Shown in pieces: positions 28,709 through 39,345 of a DNA stretch of 64,000 nucleotides (position 1 is its first letter; each line of letters starts with the position of its first letter). Position numbers and translations under genes: made by a program. This stretch comes from Setoptus koraiensis (lineage: Eukaryota; Arthropoda): contig CM106585.1 in assembly GCA_048013815.1 (NCBI GenBank), positions 14,074,001-14,138,000 on the forward strand. The letters run 5' to 3'. Below the pieces are notes generated by a model. That model saw only the letters and a list, made by a program, of their open reading frames with translations. It made no database searches and was not told where the DNA came from.

Positions 28709-29588
28709 CAGGTGGTATGAGGAGACCGACCGACCAAGAAGCGTTCGAGACGAGCAAAAGGTATTATTATTAGGAATGTGACTCACAGTTTCATCTCTAT
28801 TTCGCTGCGCACCACTTACCGACTTATCGTGGCGCTCGCCTTGCAAATAATTTATTTCCATCCATTTCTGCTACGTGTGCATTATGTCGTCGCTGTTGTG
28901 GCCGCCAACAACTGTTAACAACACACTGACTAGCAGCGCCTAAATCAAGCGTTTGCGTGGGAGTATGCGTCCGTTACACACTGCACTGTTTGCTTAGCTA
29001 CTGTATTTGCCCGCCGCCGCCGCCGCTGTGTGTGCCGTATGCGCCCTGCAGCCACACAGATAATTAGCCCGATTTGGTGTTTGTATTTGACCAATATACA
29101 CTGGTTATGATGACCATTCAATCACAAATGCGCCACTGGCCAACAATGTCGGCCTGAGTGTGTGTGTGTGTCGGCCCAACGGTGACTCGGGCCCGCCAGT
29201 TGAGCGCCGAAAGCCAGAGCGCACCATGACTCAGATATAAATATCTGAGTGTGTGTGCACTTTTTTGCTCGCCCTGCGTCCAGTGACCAACAAAACTAAA
29301 TCATCATCACTGGTGCCGTAATATGCAATGGGCAATTGCCAGCAACTGGTCCATTGTCGCCCGCAATATAATATAATAATATGTTGCATTGAGCTGCTCG
29401 CTGGCCCCAAAATCGCCCAAAGCAAACACAACCAACGGCGCACAAATCAGCCGTCAGCTTGCGCCCGGCTGAGCCGCGCAAAAAGTCGCCGCTGAGGGCC
29501 CCAACGGCGGCCCACGGTGAGCGCTTGAGGCAAAACGGAACATAGGGTCGCTGAGGTCGCGAATGTCAGCCGCTCGTGCTGCCATTAG

Positions 29589-29686
29589 TTGCCGCCATTA
29601 GTTGCTGTTATTGGTCGCTGTTATTGGTCGCTGTTGTTGGTCGCTGTTATTGGTTGCTGTTATTGGTTGCTGTTATTAGTTGCTGG
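29589..29686. repeat. 13-bp minisatellite, about 7.5 copies
   Basis: Units of TTGCTGTTATTGG alternating with TCGCTGTTATTGG. Confidence 0.85.
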
Positions 29687-31275
29687 TTGACGCACGAGCA
29701 TGCTTGCCTTGGTATCGGCCCGACAACCACCAGCCTCACCAGCCAGAACTCAGGCCATTTTTTCCCATTTATACTTCGTACCTGTATATTTACCTGTATG
29801 ACTGTGTACTTTATGCAAAAAATACTGCTGTGTCATATGCTGGCCAGTTCTGAACTGGCATCATGTTAATCTATAGGCAAAGTTTATTATAAACAAACAA
29901 AGTTGACATTCCGATCGAATGTGTGCACCCATTTGTTGCCAACATTGTTTCTTCGTCTTATTATTTTTATTTGCGAGACTCAACTAGCACCATTGTGTCC
30001 CCTGTCACACAATATTTGCAATCAATATTTCGACATAGGCAACTATGTCACTGACTGTATCATTCTGACACATTCTTGCACGCATTTGCATTATTAACGC
30101 GTTATTCGCGACAGCCAATTGTGATTGGTTGTTGGTAGCAGACGCTAGCAGCAAATTAAGATAAATTCCTCGGCTGTTGGCCCCAAACTCATGCTGATCA
30201 GTGACCAAAGAGTGACCAATGAGCGACCAATGAGTGCCAGCTCACGAAGCTTAACAAGCTTCAGTTGGCGATAAATGAGCCTGTTGCCACCTGTTGAAAG
30301 ACAGTTAACTCGGATGATTTGTCCGCGATAAAGATGCGTCGTGGTGTTTGCCACAGTTAATTGCGGTTGCGCAACGAAAGGGTCATAGCTAGTGAATCCA
30401 AAGTAGTGTGTCCCAAATAAATGTGCACTTTCTGTACCATCGCCATAGCCATCGCCATTCGCCTTCCGTGCCTTGGAGACAAAATCTTATCTAACGGAAC
30501 GGTTGTGTGCCGTTGCGTCGAGTTATCTGTCAATTGTGAAAGAGGAATTGTATGAATTATCGATATCATACAAACTGGAGAGAAAGATGGAAAGGAGAAG
30601 AATGGTATACTTTGTTGTTAGAGCTCACATTTATAGAGGCATTATTATGTCTTAGAAGCATGATTAGATGCATTGTGCTGGCCGACTGGTGCTTCTTTGT
30701 TTGCAAAACTGATAGAAACATAGATAGCGAGAGGCGGCAATGTTTGCTGACCAATTATAGGCTAGCTAATAAAGAGACAGACTCTTTTCAAGTGAGATGT
30801 ATGAGTCCAATTACATACAGACACATAGAAGAGTAAACATTGTATGTCGCCGTATGAAACCCAAATGATTTCTAAATCATACAACGTCATGGAAGCATAT
30901 AGCACTCTCTACTCTGCTATATTAGCTAGAAGTATTGCATCGCTTTAACAAACATGACAAAACACAGACAATATTATCGCGATAGGTGATAGATCGATTG
31001 ATGCATCCAGATCTAGGCTAGTTATCTAGATCGAGCGAGAGTCAACCTAAAAGGCCGCTCGTCTCAAATATCTGGTGACAAGGCTAAATAGGTCGACATA
31101 ACCGCACACAAGATAAGTTGACTACTGAGTAATCGTCTCGAAGCAATCGGCCAATGATTCAAAAGCCGAGCACAAATCCACACTTTCGGAGCACCAATCA
31201 ACAATTTCACTTTCTCCAAGTTTTTGAGCCTAACTCTACTATCTGGAAGCACAATTAGTCCCAATTGCCCACACC

Positions 31276-32435
31276 ATGCCCCCACAGGACCCCATCGTCA
31301 CATTGTCCTCTAGTGAATTCAAAGCATTTTCGTCCCCATCGGCGTTGAATACACAATATATTGTACTCAACGATGATAATCGCATACCCGTGATGGGTCT
31401 GGGTACATGGGGCGCCCAGGGACAAGAGGTCAAAAACGCTGTGAAGGCGGCCATTTATTATGGCTATCGTCACATTGATACAGCTACCAACTACAAGAAT
31501 GAAGAATTAGTTGGCGAGGCAATAGAGGAATGCATTCAAGAGAATGTCATCAAAAGAGAAGAGTTGTTTATAACAACAAAACTATGGAACAACAGTCATA
31601 GTGATTCGGCAGTGCCAAAAGCCATTAAGGCATCACTACGAGCGCTCAAATTAGATTATTTGGATTTGTACTTAATCCATTGGCCCACAGGTTACAAGGA
31701 GGGTACGGTATTGAGTCCCACAAACGATAAGGGTCAGATAATAGAGAGTGACATAGACTATATAGAAACTTGGAGGGCCATGGAGGAATGCCGTTATAAT
31801 GGCCTCACAAGATCTATAGGTGTCAGCAATTTCAATCATGAACAAATGGAGCGAATCATATCGAATTGTCACATAGTGCCAGCCATCAACCAGGTAACTA
31901 ATGACATCACACTACAAATAGATATTGTACCATCGGTTGTGATAACTCTCGACATAACTATCACATATAAATAACAGACTGTACTAACTCTATGCTAACG
32001 TTGCTCTTATATAACTTGCATCTAAATTTAAATATTCAGATTGAGTGCCATCCTTACTTGTCACAAAATAAGCTAATTCGCTATTGTCATAGTAAATCTG
32101 TACACGTCACGGCCTATAGTCCGCTAGGATCGCCAGGTAATCGCAATGCGACAAAAAACGAACCAATTCTGTTGGAGGATCCAATTGTGAAATCTATAGC
32201 CAAAGCTCATGGAAGATCGCCGGCACAAGTATTGTTGAGATATCAAATACAGCGACAAGTGACAGTTATCCCAAAAGCAGTGACTCTGAAGCATATCAAA
32301 TCTAATCTGGAGGCATTTGAGTTTGAGTTGACAAAAGAAGATATGGTCAAGTTAGACGGTCTAGATCGCAATTTACGTTTTTTGAAATTTGAACGATGTT
32401 ATACCCATCCTCATTACCCATTCAATGTTTGCTAA
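31276..32435 (+). CDS. Aldo-keto reductase, AKR1-type
   Basis: Two exons, join(31276..31893, 32040..32435), 337 aa, phase-0 junction that restores INQ|IECHPYL, a family signature. NADPH-dependent reductase of carbonyl compounds in the cytosol. The catalytic tetrad is visible: Asp68 and Tyr73 in YRHIDTATNYKNE, Lys102 in ITTKLWN, His135 in LYLIHWP. Cofactor-binding features include GVSNFN, AYSPLGSPG and the IPKAVTLKHIKSNLEAFEF segment. The N-terminus is about 20 residues longer than usual. The substrate cannot be named; AKR1A/1B-like alcohol or aldose reductase is the nearest class. It is convergent with a small frame at 32660. Confidence 0.95.
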
Positions 32436-32623
32436 TTGATGTTTATATGACAGTGGCACTTTATGAAACACATTCTAGGCAACCCTTGATAGCGTTCTAG
32501 TCACGAGCCTCACTGTTCTTTCTTTTTTCCATCCTACATCCAATAACATTTCACGATATCCATATTATTAGAGCGGGCATAATTTACTCGCAGTCATTTG
32601 AGGCTGTCATCGTGGTTGAGTTA

Positions 32624-32661
32624 GAATATTGCATCATACTGATCAATATGATGCAATATTC
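32624..32661. repeat. Perfect 15-bp inverted repeat with 8-nt loop
   Basis: GAATATTGCATCATA is followed after eight bases by its exact reverse complement. It lies between the aldo-keto reductase 3' end and the small minus-strand frame, touching the latter's stop codon. It could be a 3' UTR hairpin or a relic of a small inverted-repeat element. Confidence 0.7.
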
Positions 32662-32872
32662 AGCATGAAGTAGCATTTTTTGTGCAAGAGTCCGTCTTCT
32701 TCACAATAGCTAGACCGCACATTCTGTATTCAACATGATAACGGATATCGACCATGTTTGTGAGCTTTGATTCGATCGACTCTAAAGTGAAATCCTTTAT
32801 GATATAATTGCCATTAATGATGGAACAAATCAACAAATAAACCGATAAAACAAGAGACATTACATAAGACAT
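32660..32872 (-). CDS. Possible small secreted Cys-containing protein, unrecognised
   Basis: 70-aa frame starting MSYVMSLVLSVYLLIC, a good signal-peptide pattern. The mature part of about 50 residues has three further cysteines near the end (MCGLAI, DSCTKNATSC) and an N-glycosylation sequon (NAT). No family recognised. It could be a single-exon secreted peptide, one exon of a larger gene, or chance. Convergent with the aldo-keto reductase and divergent from the J-protein gene. Confidence 0.35.
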   Translation of the reverse strand: MSYVMSLVLSVYLLICSIINGNYIIKDFTLESIESKLTNMVDIRYHVEYRMCGLAIVKKTDSCTKNATSC

Positions 32873-33016
32873 GAGGCGTAGCGATAATGATGCACTCAAT
32901 TCGAAACTCGTGCTTTCTTTTTGTTAACAGCTGACATTCGTCATTGGATGCAGTAAACATTTTATTTTCCATGATACACGACTTGTTGGGTTTAAATCAT
33001 AGACAAACCAGCTGAC

Positions 33017-34063
33017 ATGAATACTAAGGCAAGAGAACTATTTATTATTAAATCAAGAGATTTATCTTGTTTCAATATATTATCGCTCGAATTCCTCCAT
33101 CCCAAGTGCTCAAACAAATACCCGTTCTCTGTGAGGTCTTGTTCACAAGAACACGGCAACCATGAGAGCTCGTCGCAACGATTTGGAGAGGATCCTAAAA
33201 ACCAACAAGCATCCTACAGGCACCAAGAGAACCACAGGCGAAGCTATGAAGAGAAGAAACGTAGATCGCACATGAACTCTGACAAAGATAATGGTAGTAA
33301 CGAAGTAAATACTATTCTAGGTTCCGCAACACATTATAGTAGATTGAGTGTAGATAAAAACGCTAGTTTAGAGAATATCAAATCAGCATACTATGGATTG
33401 TCTAAGATACACCATCCTGATATTGCTGGAAATTCAGAGGAGGCTGCAGAAAAATTTCGTCTTTTGACCGAATCCTATGATATATTGTCCGATCCAAGAG
33501 CCAGATCCGATTATGATGAATCATTAAAAGTGAGCCATCCGCATAGGGATATCATGCGGACTCCATCCGGACGATACAACGATGAATTTCATTTGCATGT
33601 AAGAAAGTCACACGAAGACTTGATCAATATTTTGAAAAATAGATCAGCTCTGGATCTAGAGAGGGAAAAAAATCCTAGAAAGTTCCAAGCTGGACACTTT
33701 GATAGAACCGATGGAAGAAGTAATAACGATGGAGATGATTTACGTGGTCAAGTCAGGAACCTTCGAGCTTCTAAGAGAATTCAGGAAGCTAGACATTACT
33801 ACAATGCGACCAATGATTCGCGACATGATTCTTTCTATTCTAGGCATTTTTGGGCTTATCAGGACAAGAGATTAACAGGCAATTATGGACGAGCAAATTT
33901 TGAGAGTACTCGAGACCCTGAAAGTGATGTCGGAGTGGGCATGATGATGAGCTTTGCCTTGTTGGCCTCAGCTATCGGTTTACTGTCACTTTTCTTGAGA
34001 GACGTTGGCAATTTTGTAGACAAAAAGATGAAGCTGAATTCACAGAAGACAACCGACACATGA
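33017..34063 (+). CDS. J-domain membrane protein, DNAJC30-like
   Basis: Intronless 348-aa frame. A basic N-terminus with no clear domain (a mitochondrial presequence is plausible) and a charged region precede the J domain (about residues 106-170), with the HPD motif at 133-135 and helix IV YDILSDPRARSDYD. A charged linker and one C-terminal transmembrane helix follow (about 306-330). A J domain followed by a single C-terminal membrane span resembles DNAJC30 of the inner mitochondrial membrane, which assists ATP synthase and complex I. The protein is longer than the human one, and the assignment rests on architecture. Its stop is only about 150 bp from the outer end of the inverted duplication. 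Confidence 0.8.
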   Translation: MNTKARELFIIKSRDLSCFNILSLEFLHPKCSNKYPFSVRSCSQEHGNHESSSQRFGEDPKNQQASYRHQENHRRSYEEKKRRSHMNSDKDNGSNEVNTILGSATHYSRLSVDKNASLENIKSAYYGLSKIHHPDIAGNSEEAAEKFRLLTESYDILSDPRARSDYDESLKVSHPHRDIMRTPSGRYNDEFHLHVRKSHEDLINILKNRSALDLEREKNPRKFQAGHFDRTDGRSNNDGDDLRGQVRNLRASKRIQEARHYYNATNDSRHDSFYSRHFWAYQDKRLTGNYGRANFESTRDPESDVGVGMMMSFALLASAIGLLSLFLRDVGNFVDKKMKLNSQKTTDT

Positions 34064-34212
34064 TTTGGAAACGTTTTCACCAAAGGATTCGTGAGGGCAC
34101 CATCATCTCAATCAAGGTTTGTTAATACTGAAGTTATGTGCTTATATTATTGATTGTTAATTGTTAGTTGACCTATGTTATTGCCGTTTTATTGATGTAA
34201 GATACAGTTTTT

Positions 34213-35510
34213 GCCTCACTATAAATCATAAATTACAATTCAGCTATTTATTAGTTGGTATATATGGTGTTGAAATAAAGCCGAGTGTTGTGAGATATCA
34301 CGACACGTATCTTCGAAAAACCATCGAGTTACAAGTATTTATGCATATAAAGAATAAATGGTGAAATTTCAGAGAATACTTCACCGAGGCTGTTCAGCAA
34401 ACTTGTATTCTATTGAATAATCTCGACCCCAACTAGAGTCAAACATTGCGCCACTTCTTTTCCCTACTATCCACGAAGAATCGTATGAAGTTTGCACGAT
34501 TAAGATGGGGGTAGAATTTGTGGTTACTGCGTTGATCTAACAGACACAACTGACTGTTTACTTTACAACAACAATAATGTTTACAACTAGCAGCATTATC
34601 TGATACATGTGATTCAGCAGAATTTCCAATCAAATTTATCCACTGAGGATATTCCTCATGAAATTCTCATCAATACCTAAGCTTTTTTTATTTTTTCAAC
34701 CACTCAAACAACATCTTCTATGTTTGTTGAATTATTGACCCAATCTAAGATTCATAATTGAAGCATTCCTCACTCAAGTATTTAGTCAAAATTGCCATCA
34801 GTCATGGAGATATACGCGTTTAATTACATTGGATTTGTTGTTATCTCTTACCTGATACTCCTTTATTATATAATTAGATTTGTTCTACGATACAAGCACG
34901 ATGTAGAATCGAATAAGCTAATCACCACAATTACCATAATTTGCTTGTCAGTGGTACTCTTTGGAGCTGCCCTCTTACCCGTAGACATATTTATGGCTTC
35001 GTACGTCAAAGAACCAGATGGTTCGTTCAAGTCTTGGGTTACCAATGAGACGCTGACTAATATAGACAATACAATATATGGGACATACTACAGTAAGTAG
35101 AGACACACTATCGATTAGAATCATCTCATGTTAATACGTTCCTTTAGAACTCGATTAGTAATAACCATTTTCTGCTTTCTGTTTCTATAATCTTATACCA
35201 TCTCTTGATGCTTAGAACTGTACGCGGTCATATTCGCCTTGATATTTTTGGTTCTACCATTCATACATTTCTATTATGATACGGACTCCGATTCGATGGT
35301 CCCTTCTAATCGATTTACTACAGCGTTCATATACACAATCTGTTTTGTTATTGTGGCTGGTATCCTTCTACTAATTGGTTCATTTCTACCATTTAGTCCG
35401 CATCCAACTGGAGATTCGATTTGGGACAAAATCCAGAGCATATTCGCTAGAAACAAATGGAAGGATGCTCTAAATCTTCTATTGACTATTCTCACCACCA
35501 TGGGCCTAAT
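34213..35510 (+). repeat. Inverted repeat, left arm (LMBD1 5' region, exon 1, part of exon 2)
   Basis: 1298 nt whose reverse complement is at 38048-39345. Coordinates pair as x + y = 73558 throughout, so there are no net indels. I see only a handful of mismatches (for example near 34285, 34372 and 34462, and two amino-acid changes in exon 2). Weaker similarity continues outward about 80 nt. Confidence 0.9.
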
Positions 35511-36672
35511 CAATGTTGCTTGCTACACTGCTGCAGGAATATTTTCTTGGCCTATCGGTCTGATCCGTGGAACTGATAGCATAGCTAAATATGCAGACGA
35601 GCTGGGAGATCGTGAAATGATTCTCAGGATGCGTGTAAATCGACTGACAGAGAAATCCAGACTGTTATCACTCAATCCACGTGAAAGGAATCAATTGAGC
35701 CAGGCGGAAAACGAATTAAGAACACTGGCTCGCGAAGAAATAGCCGTTAACGAATATAGTAACAGTCTCACATACAAACTTCGTAAAATTGTCAGACCAA
35801 CACAAGTCACTATCGGCATTGTAGTTTTGCTTTTATCATGCTTAATTGTCACTACATTACTCATTAACAACATAGATCGAATGATGCATGGACAAGGTCC
35901 TAGAGGGGGTTATATACTGGATAAGCCACATTTCATCAATCCGATGGACTACTTGTTTGTCAAGATACAAAGTTTAGCCATAATCGGACCATTACCTATT
36001 CTTATGATAACTTTGTTCCTTATAGTGGCTACTATTTCCGGCATGCGGAATCTTGGTTTATGGTTACTTTGCTTTAAGGTAAGAAACTAACGGATATCTT
36101 GAATTAATAAATCAATAATCAAAGAGTCTCTTCAATACTAATGTATCCCTTCGATTCACTACCAACAGGTTCACAAGATAAAGGTCCACAAAACGTCACC
36201 CCATGGACTCATCTTCTTTTGTATATCAATGATTTTAACCGTTCTGGCTTACAATGTTTTATTGTATTCTTTGATTCCTCAATTTGTCACCTACGGAGAT
36301 CAAACATACGTTCACAATGAAACAGTAAATAATACTACCCAAACAACGATCAGGCCTTGCGCGTTGGACCAGAATATTGATGTTTGCATTATGACAAGGA
36401 CATCTGTTTTACTTATACGTTTCATGACTCAACTCTGGATATTTGGTGCAGCTTTCTATTGGTTATCTTGGGTCTTTGTAGCGGTGAGTTGAATAAGAAT
36501 AAGCAAAAAAAAAAACAAAAGAAAAGGTACAGATAGGAAATGATTTTTAATTGATATCTCTCCCTCTCTTTTACTTCAGGTCTCAGCTATGACACTGCTT
36601 GTCAAATTTTTCCAATCCAGACGGTCAGCAGTGCACGGTCTCGTATCACAAGAAGAAGAGTTTGAGGAGTAA
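34804..36672 (+). CDS. LMBRD1: Lysosomal cobalamin transporter LMBD1
   Basis: Four exons, join(34804..35092, 35216..36078, 36169..36483, 36580..36672), 519 aa (human about 540). Signatures along the protein: ESNKLITTITIICLSVVLFGAALLPVDIF (split here as ESNKLITTITI and ALLPVDIF), the GTYYKLYAVIF junction, and later MRNLGLWLL and SPHGLIFFC. Nine hydrophobic spans are expected, N-terminus in the lumen. LMBD1 works with ABCD4 to move cobalamin from lysosome to cytosol. The start is the ATG 5' of IYAFNYIGF; no earlier ATG is in frame. Its promoter, exon 1 and the first third of exon 2 are duplicated in inverted orientation in front of PPCS, with which it is convergent. The C-terminus ends QEEEFEE. 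Confidence 0.95.
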
Positions 36673-36815
36673 TTCCAGGAAGATTTCAACTTGTTTTAGT
36701 TTACTAAGCATTGTAGATTTAATTAGCATAGATGAATCCAAGTCAATATAGTCAGGATCTAATCATACAATGAATGTGCACGAAATCAGTCCAACTTGTA
36801 TATACTATGTATTCG

Positions 36816-36821
36816 AATAAA
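36816..36821 (+). terminator. Poly(A) signal of LMBD1
   Basis: AATAAA 144 nt after the stop codon. Confidence 0.5.
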
Positions 36822-36995
36822 GACCCAATTAAATCAAAAAAGAAAGGGATCTGACCCAAACTGTCAAGTCGCACTGAGCCTATTAGATTGACTCTATCGA
36901 CAGTTCTAGTACGATCAGTAAAATAGGAAAGCCACACATATACATTTTCAGAGTAAATCATGGTTTTTAAGCCAGTTAATTAACAGTTTGCACCG

Positions 36996-37001
36996 TTTAT
37001 T
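36996..37001 (-). terminator. Poly(A) signal of PPCS
   Basis: TTTATT on the plus strand, that is AATAAA on the minus strand, 38 nt after the PPCS stop codon. Confidence 0.5.
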
Positions 37002-37038
37002 TGTATACACAAGTTTAGTTATGGTACCTATAGCTGAA

Positions 37039-38754
37039 TCACGCTGAACGTTTTAGAAAACTTTGATGCCGCTCAACCAACTTGTCAACTATGATTGATT
37101 CAATTTCGAGGCCATCCTTCAAGTATACATCTTCTCGACTGTTTCGATCTATGAATAAAACGTGCATTGCTCTAGTTTTCAGTTCGTTGGCTATCACAAG
37201 TTTATGGCCATATCGATCAAGGGCTTTCCGAGACTTGCTCTCAAGAAGTAAATTGTCTGTTTCCAATTTAAACGATACTACGTATGCATCTGGTGCCCAA
37301 AATTTGACCAATGGTTTAAGGAATTTAGGAACTAATTGCAGAGTAAGCCTTAGTGGCTCATCTGAAGGAATTTTATGATGTTTTAGGTCATTTGAGGGTA
37401 TATAAAAATCTGATACGGCAGCAGCTAGATAGAGGATAGACTTTGGAGCTCTCCGATTGAGAACGATCGATAATTCATGTAAATAGTGCATATACTCAGA
37501 TAAATGTACGAATGGAACTTTCAGCAGCCTATTTTGCGTCTTAGAATATTCCAGTAGTGCTGACTGAATATTGGAATCAAGATCAAGACTTGATAGCCCA
37601 GTGTTATTGCTGTCATGACGGAGAGATGAGCACTTAGAGGCCATGTCATCAAACCAAGCATGGTGATCGAAATGACGATGGAAAGGCTCCAATGTTTTCT
37701 TTCTGTATAGAAATATAACTGCATACCCTTTTTTAAGGAAATATTCAGCACTTGCAGCCCCTCTAGTTCCAGCAGAGAAATTGTCAATGAATCGGACAGT
37801 GTTGACTTCAAGGGGTACACTAGTTCCGCCTGAAGTTACGAGAACAAACTTATGTTGCCTTCGTTCTTCATCCAACCTAGAGAAGAACGACTCGACTCTT
37901 TCTTTAACCGCATCAAGATCATCAGGAGCTAATGTTTTCAATTCGTTTTCCGCTTGGCTCAACTGATTGCCTTCACGGGAAGTGGACGAAGTCGGCTTCG
38001 ATTCCTCTCGTAATCGATTTACACCTATTCTCAGTAACATTTCATATATAAGGCCCATGGTAGCGAGAATAGTCAATAGAAGATTTAGAGCATCCTTCCA
38101 TTTGTTTCTGGCGAATATGCTCTGGATTTTGTCCCAAATCGAATCTCTAGTCGGATGCGGACTAAATGGTAGAAATGAACCAATTAGTAGAAGGATACCA
38201 GCCACAATAACAAAACAGATTGTGTATATGAACGCTGTAGTAAATCGATTAGAAGGGACCATCGAATCGGAGTCCGTATCATAATAGAAATGTATGAATG
38301 GTAGAACCAAAAATATCAAGGCGAATATGACCGCGTACAGTTCTAAGCATCAAGAGATGGTATAAGATTATAGAAACAGAAAGCAGAAAATGGTTATTAC
38401 TAATCGAGTTCTAAAGGAACGTATTAACATGAGATGATTCTAATCGATAGTGTGTCTCTACTTACTGTAGTATGTCCCATATATTGTATTGTCTATATTA
38501 GTCAGCGTCTCATTGGTAACCCAAGACTTGAACGAACCATCTGGTTCTTTGACGTACGAAGCCATAAATATGTCTACGGGTAAGAGGGCAGCTCCAAAGA
38601 GTACCACTGACAAGCAAATTATGGTAATTGTGGTGATTAGCTTATTCGATTCTACATCGTGCTTGTATCGTAGAACAAATCTAATTATATAATAAAGGAG
38701 TATCAGGTAAGAGATAACAACAAATCCAATGTAATTAAACGCGTATATCTCCAT
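37039..38754 (-). CDS. PPCS: LMBD1-PPCS chimera: membrane segments fused to phosphopantothenoylcysteine synthetase
   Basis: complement(join(37039..38342, 38466..38754)), 530 aa, open throughout. Residues 1-195 are the LMBD1 N-terminus with two substitutions seen; 196-about 236 align with a later LMBD1 segment (NQLSQAENEL is shared) but are strongly diverged, with about 35 residues missing between; from about 237 the protein is PPCS with FVLVTSGGTSVPLE (about 260), IDNFSAGTRGA, YLAAAVSDFYIP, and FKLETD. PPCS joins cysteine to 4'-phosphopantothenate in CoA synthesis and is normally soluble and about 310 aa. The splice donor and acceptor of LMBD1 are retained. Four or five membrane spans would precede the enzyme; with a fifth span it would face the cytosol. 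Alternatively translation starts at Met198, giving a soluble enzyme. The PPCS identity is firm; use of the fused start is inferred. Confidence 0.85.
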
Positions 38755-39345
38755 GACTGATGGCAATTTTGACTAAATACTTGAGTGAGGAATGCTTCAA
38801 TTATGAATCTTAGATTGGGTCAATAATTCAACAAACATAGAAGATGTTGTTTGAGTGGTTGAAAAAATAAAAAAAGCTTAGGTATTGATGAGAATTTCAT
38901 GAGGAATATCCTCAGTGGATAAATTTGATTGGAAATTCTGCTGAATCACATGTATCAGATAATGCTGCTAGTTGTAAACATTATTGTTGTTGTAAAGTAA
39001 ACAGTCAGTTGTGTCTGTTAGATCAACGCAGTAACCACAAATTCTACCCCCATCTTAATCGTGCAAACTTCATACGATTCTTCGTGGATAGTAGGAAAAA
39101 GAAGTGGCGCAATGTTTGACTCTAGTTGGGGTCGAGATTATTCAATAGAATACAAGTTTGCTGAACAGCCTCGGTGAAGTATTCTCTGAAATTTAACCAT
39201 TTATTCTTTATATGCATAAATACTTGTAACTCGATGGTTTTTCGAAGATACGTGTTGTGATATCTCGCAACACTCGGCTTTATTTCAACACCATATATAC
39301 CAACTAATAAATAGCTGAATTGTAATTTATGATTTATAGTGAGGC
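38048..39345 (-). repeat. Inverted repeat, right arm (copy of LMBD1 5' region before PPCS)
   Basis: Reverse complement of 34213-35510. It carries the LMBD1 5' flank, ATG, exon 1, intron 1 with intact splice sites and the start of exon 2. The spacer between the arms is about 2.5 kb and holds the 3' parts of LMBD1 and PPCS. Confidence 0.9.

Larger units (their letters stand above)
27580..31275. other. Upstream region of the tolloid-like gene, up to the aldo-keto reductase
   Basis: No coding gene recognised. It contains the probable tolloid 5' UTR and regulatory DNA, three minisatellites (27900-27989, 28641-28708, 29589-29686), a TEAD-motif cluster (28352-28396), a GCC run near 29010 and short TG/CA tracts. 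From about 30.4 kb the sequence becomes more AT-rich towards the aldo-keto reductase promoter. Confidence 0.5.

Noticed and set aside
27900..29686. CRISPR-like array
   Set aside because: The repeats are contiguous minisatellites without spacers, in animal DNA.
38466..38754. A separate small membrane-protein gene encoded by the copied LMBD1 exon 1
   Set aside because: Its splice donor and the following acceptor are intact and in phase with the PPCS-containing exon, so it is treated as exon 1 of the fusion.
34213..39345. Inverted repeat as a simple assembly foldback
   Set aside because: The arms differ at several sites, the flanks diverge gradually, and unrelated genes lie in the spacer and outside. 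A foldback would be identical and mirror the spacer too. Long reads should still confirm it.
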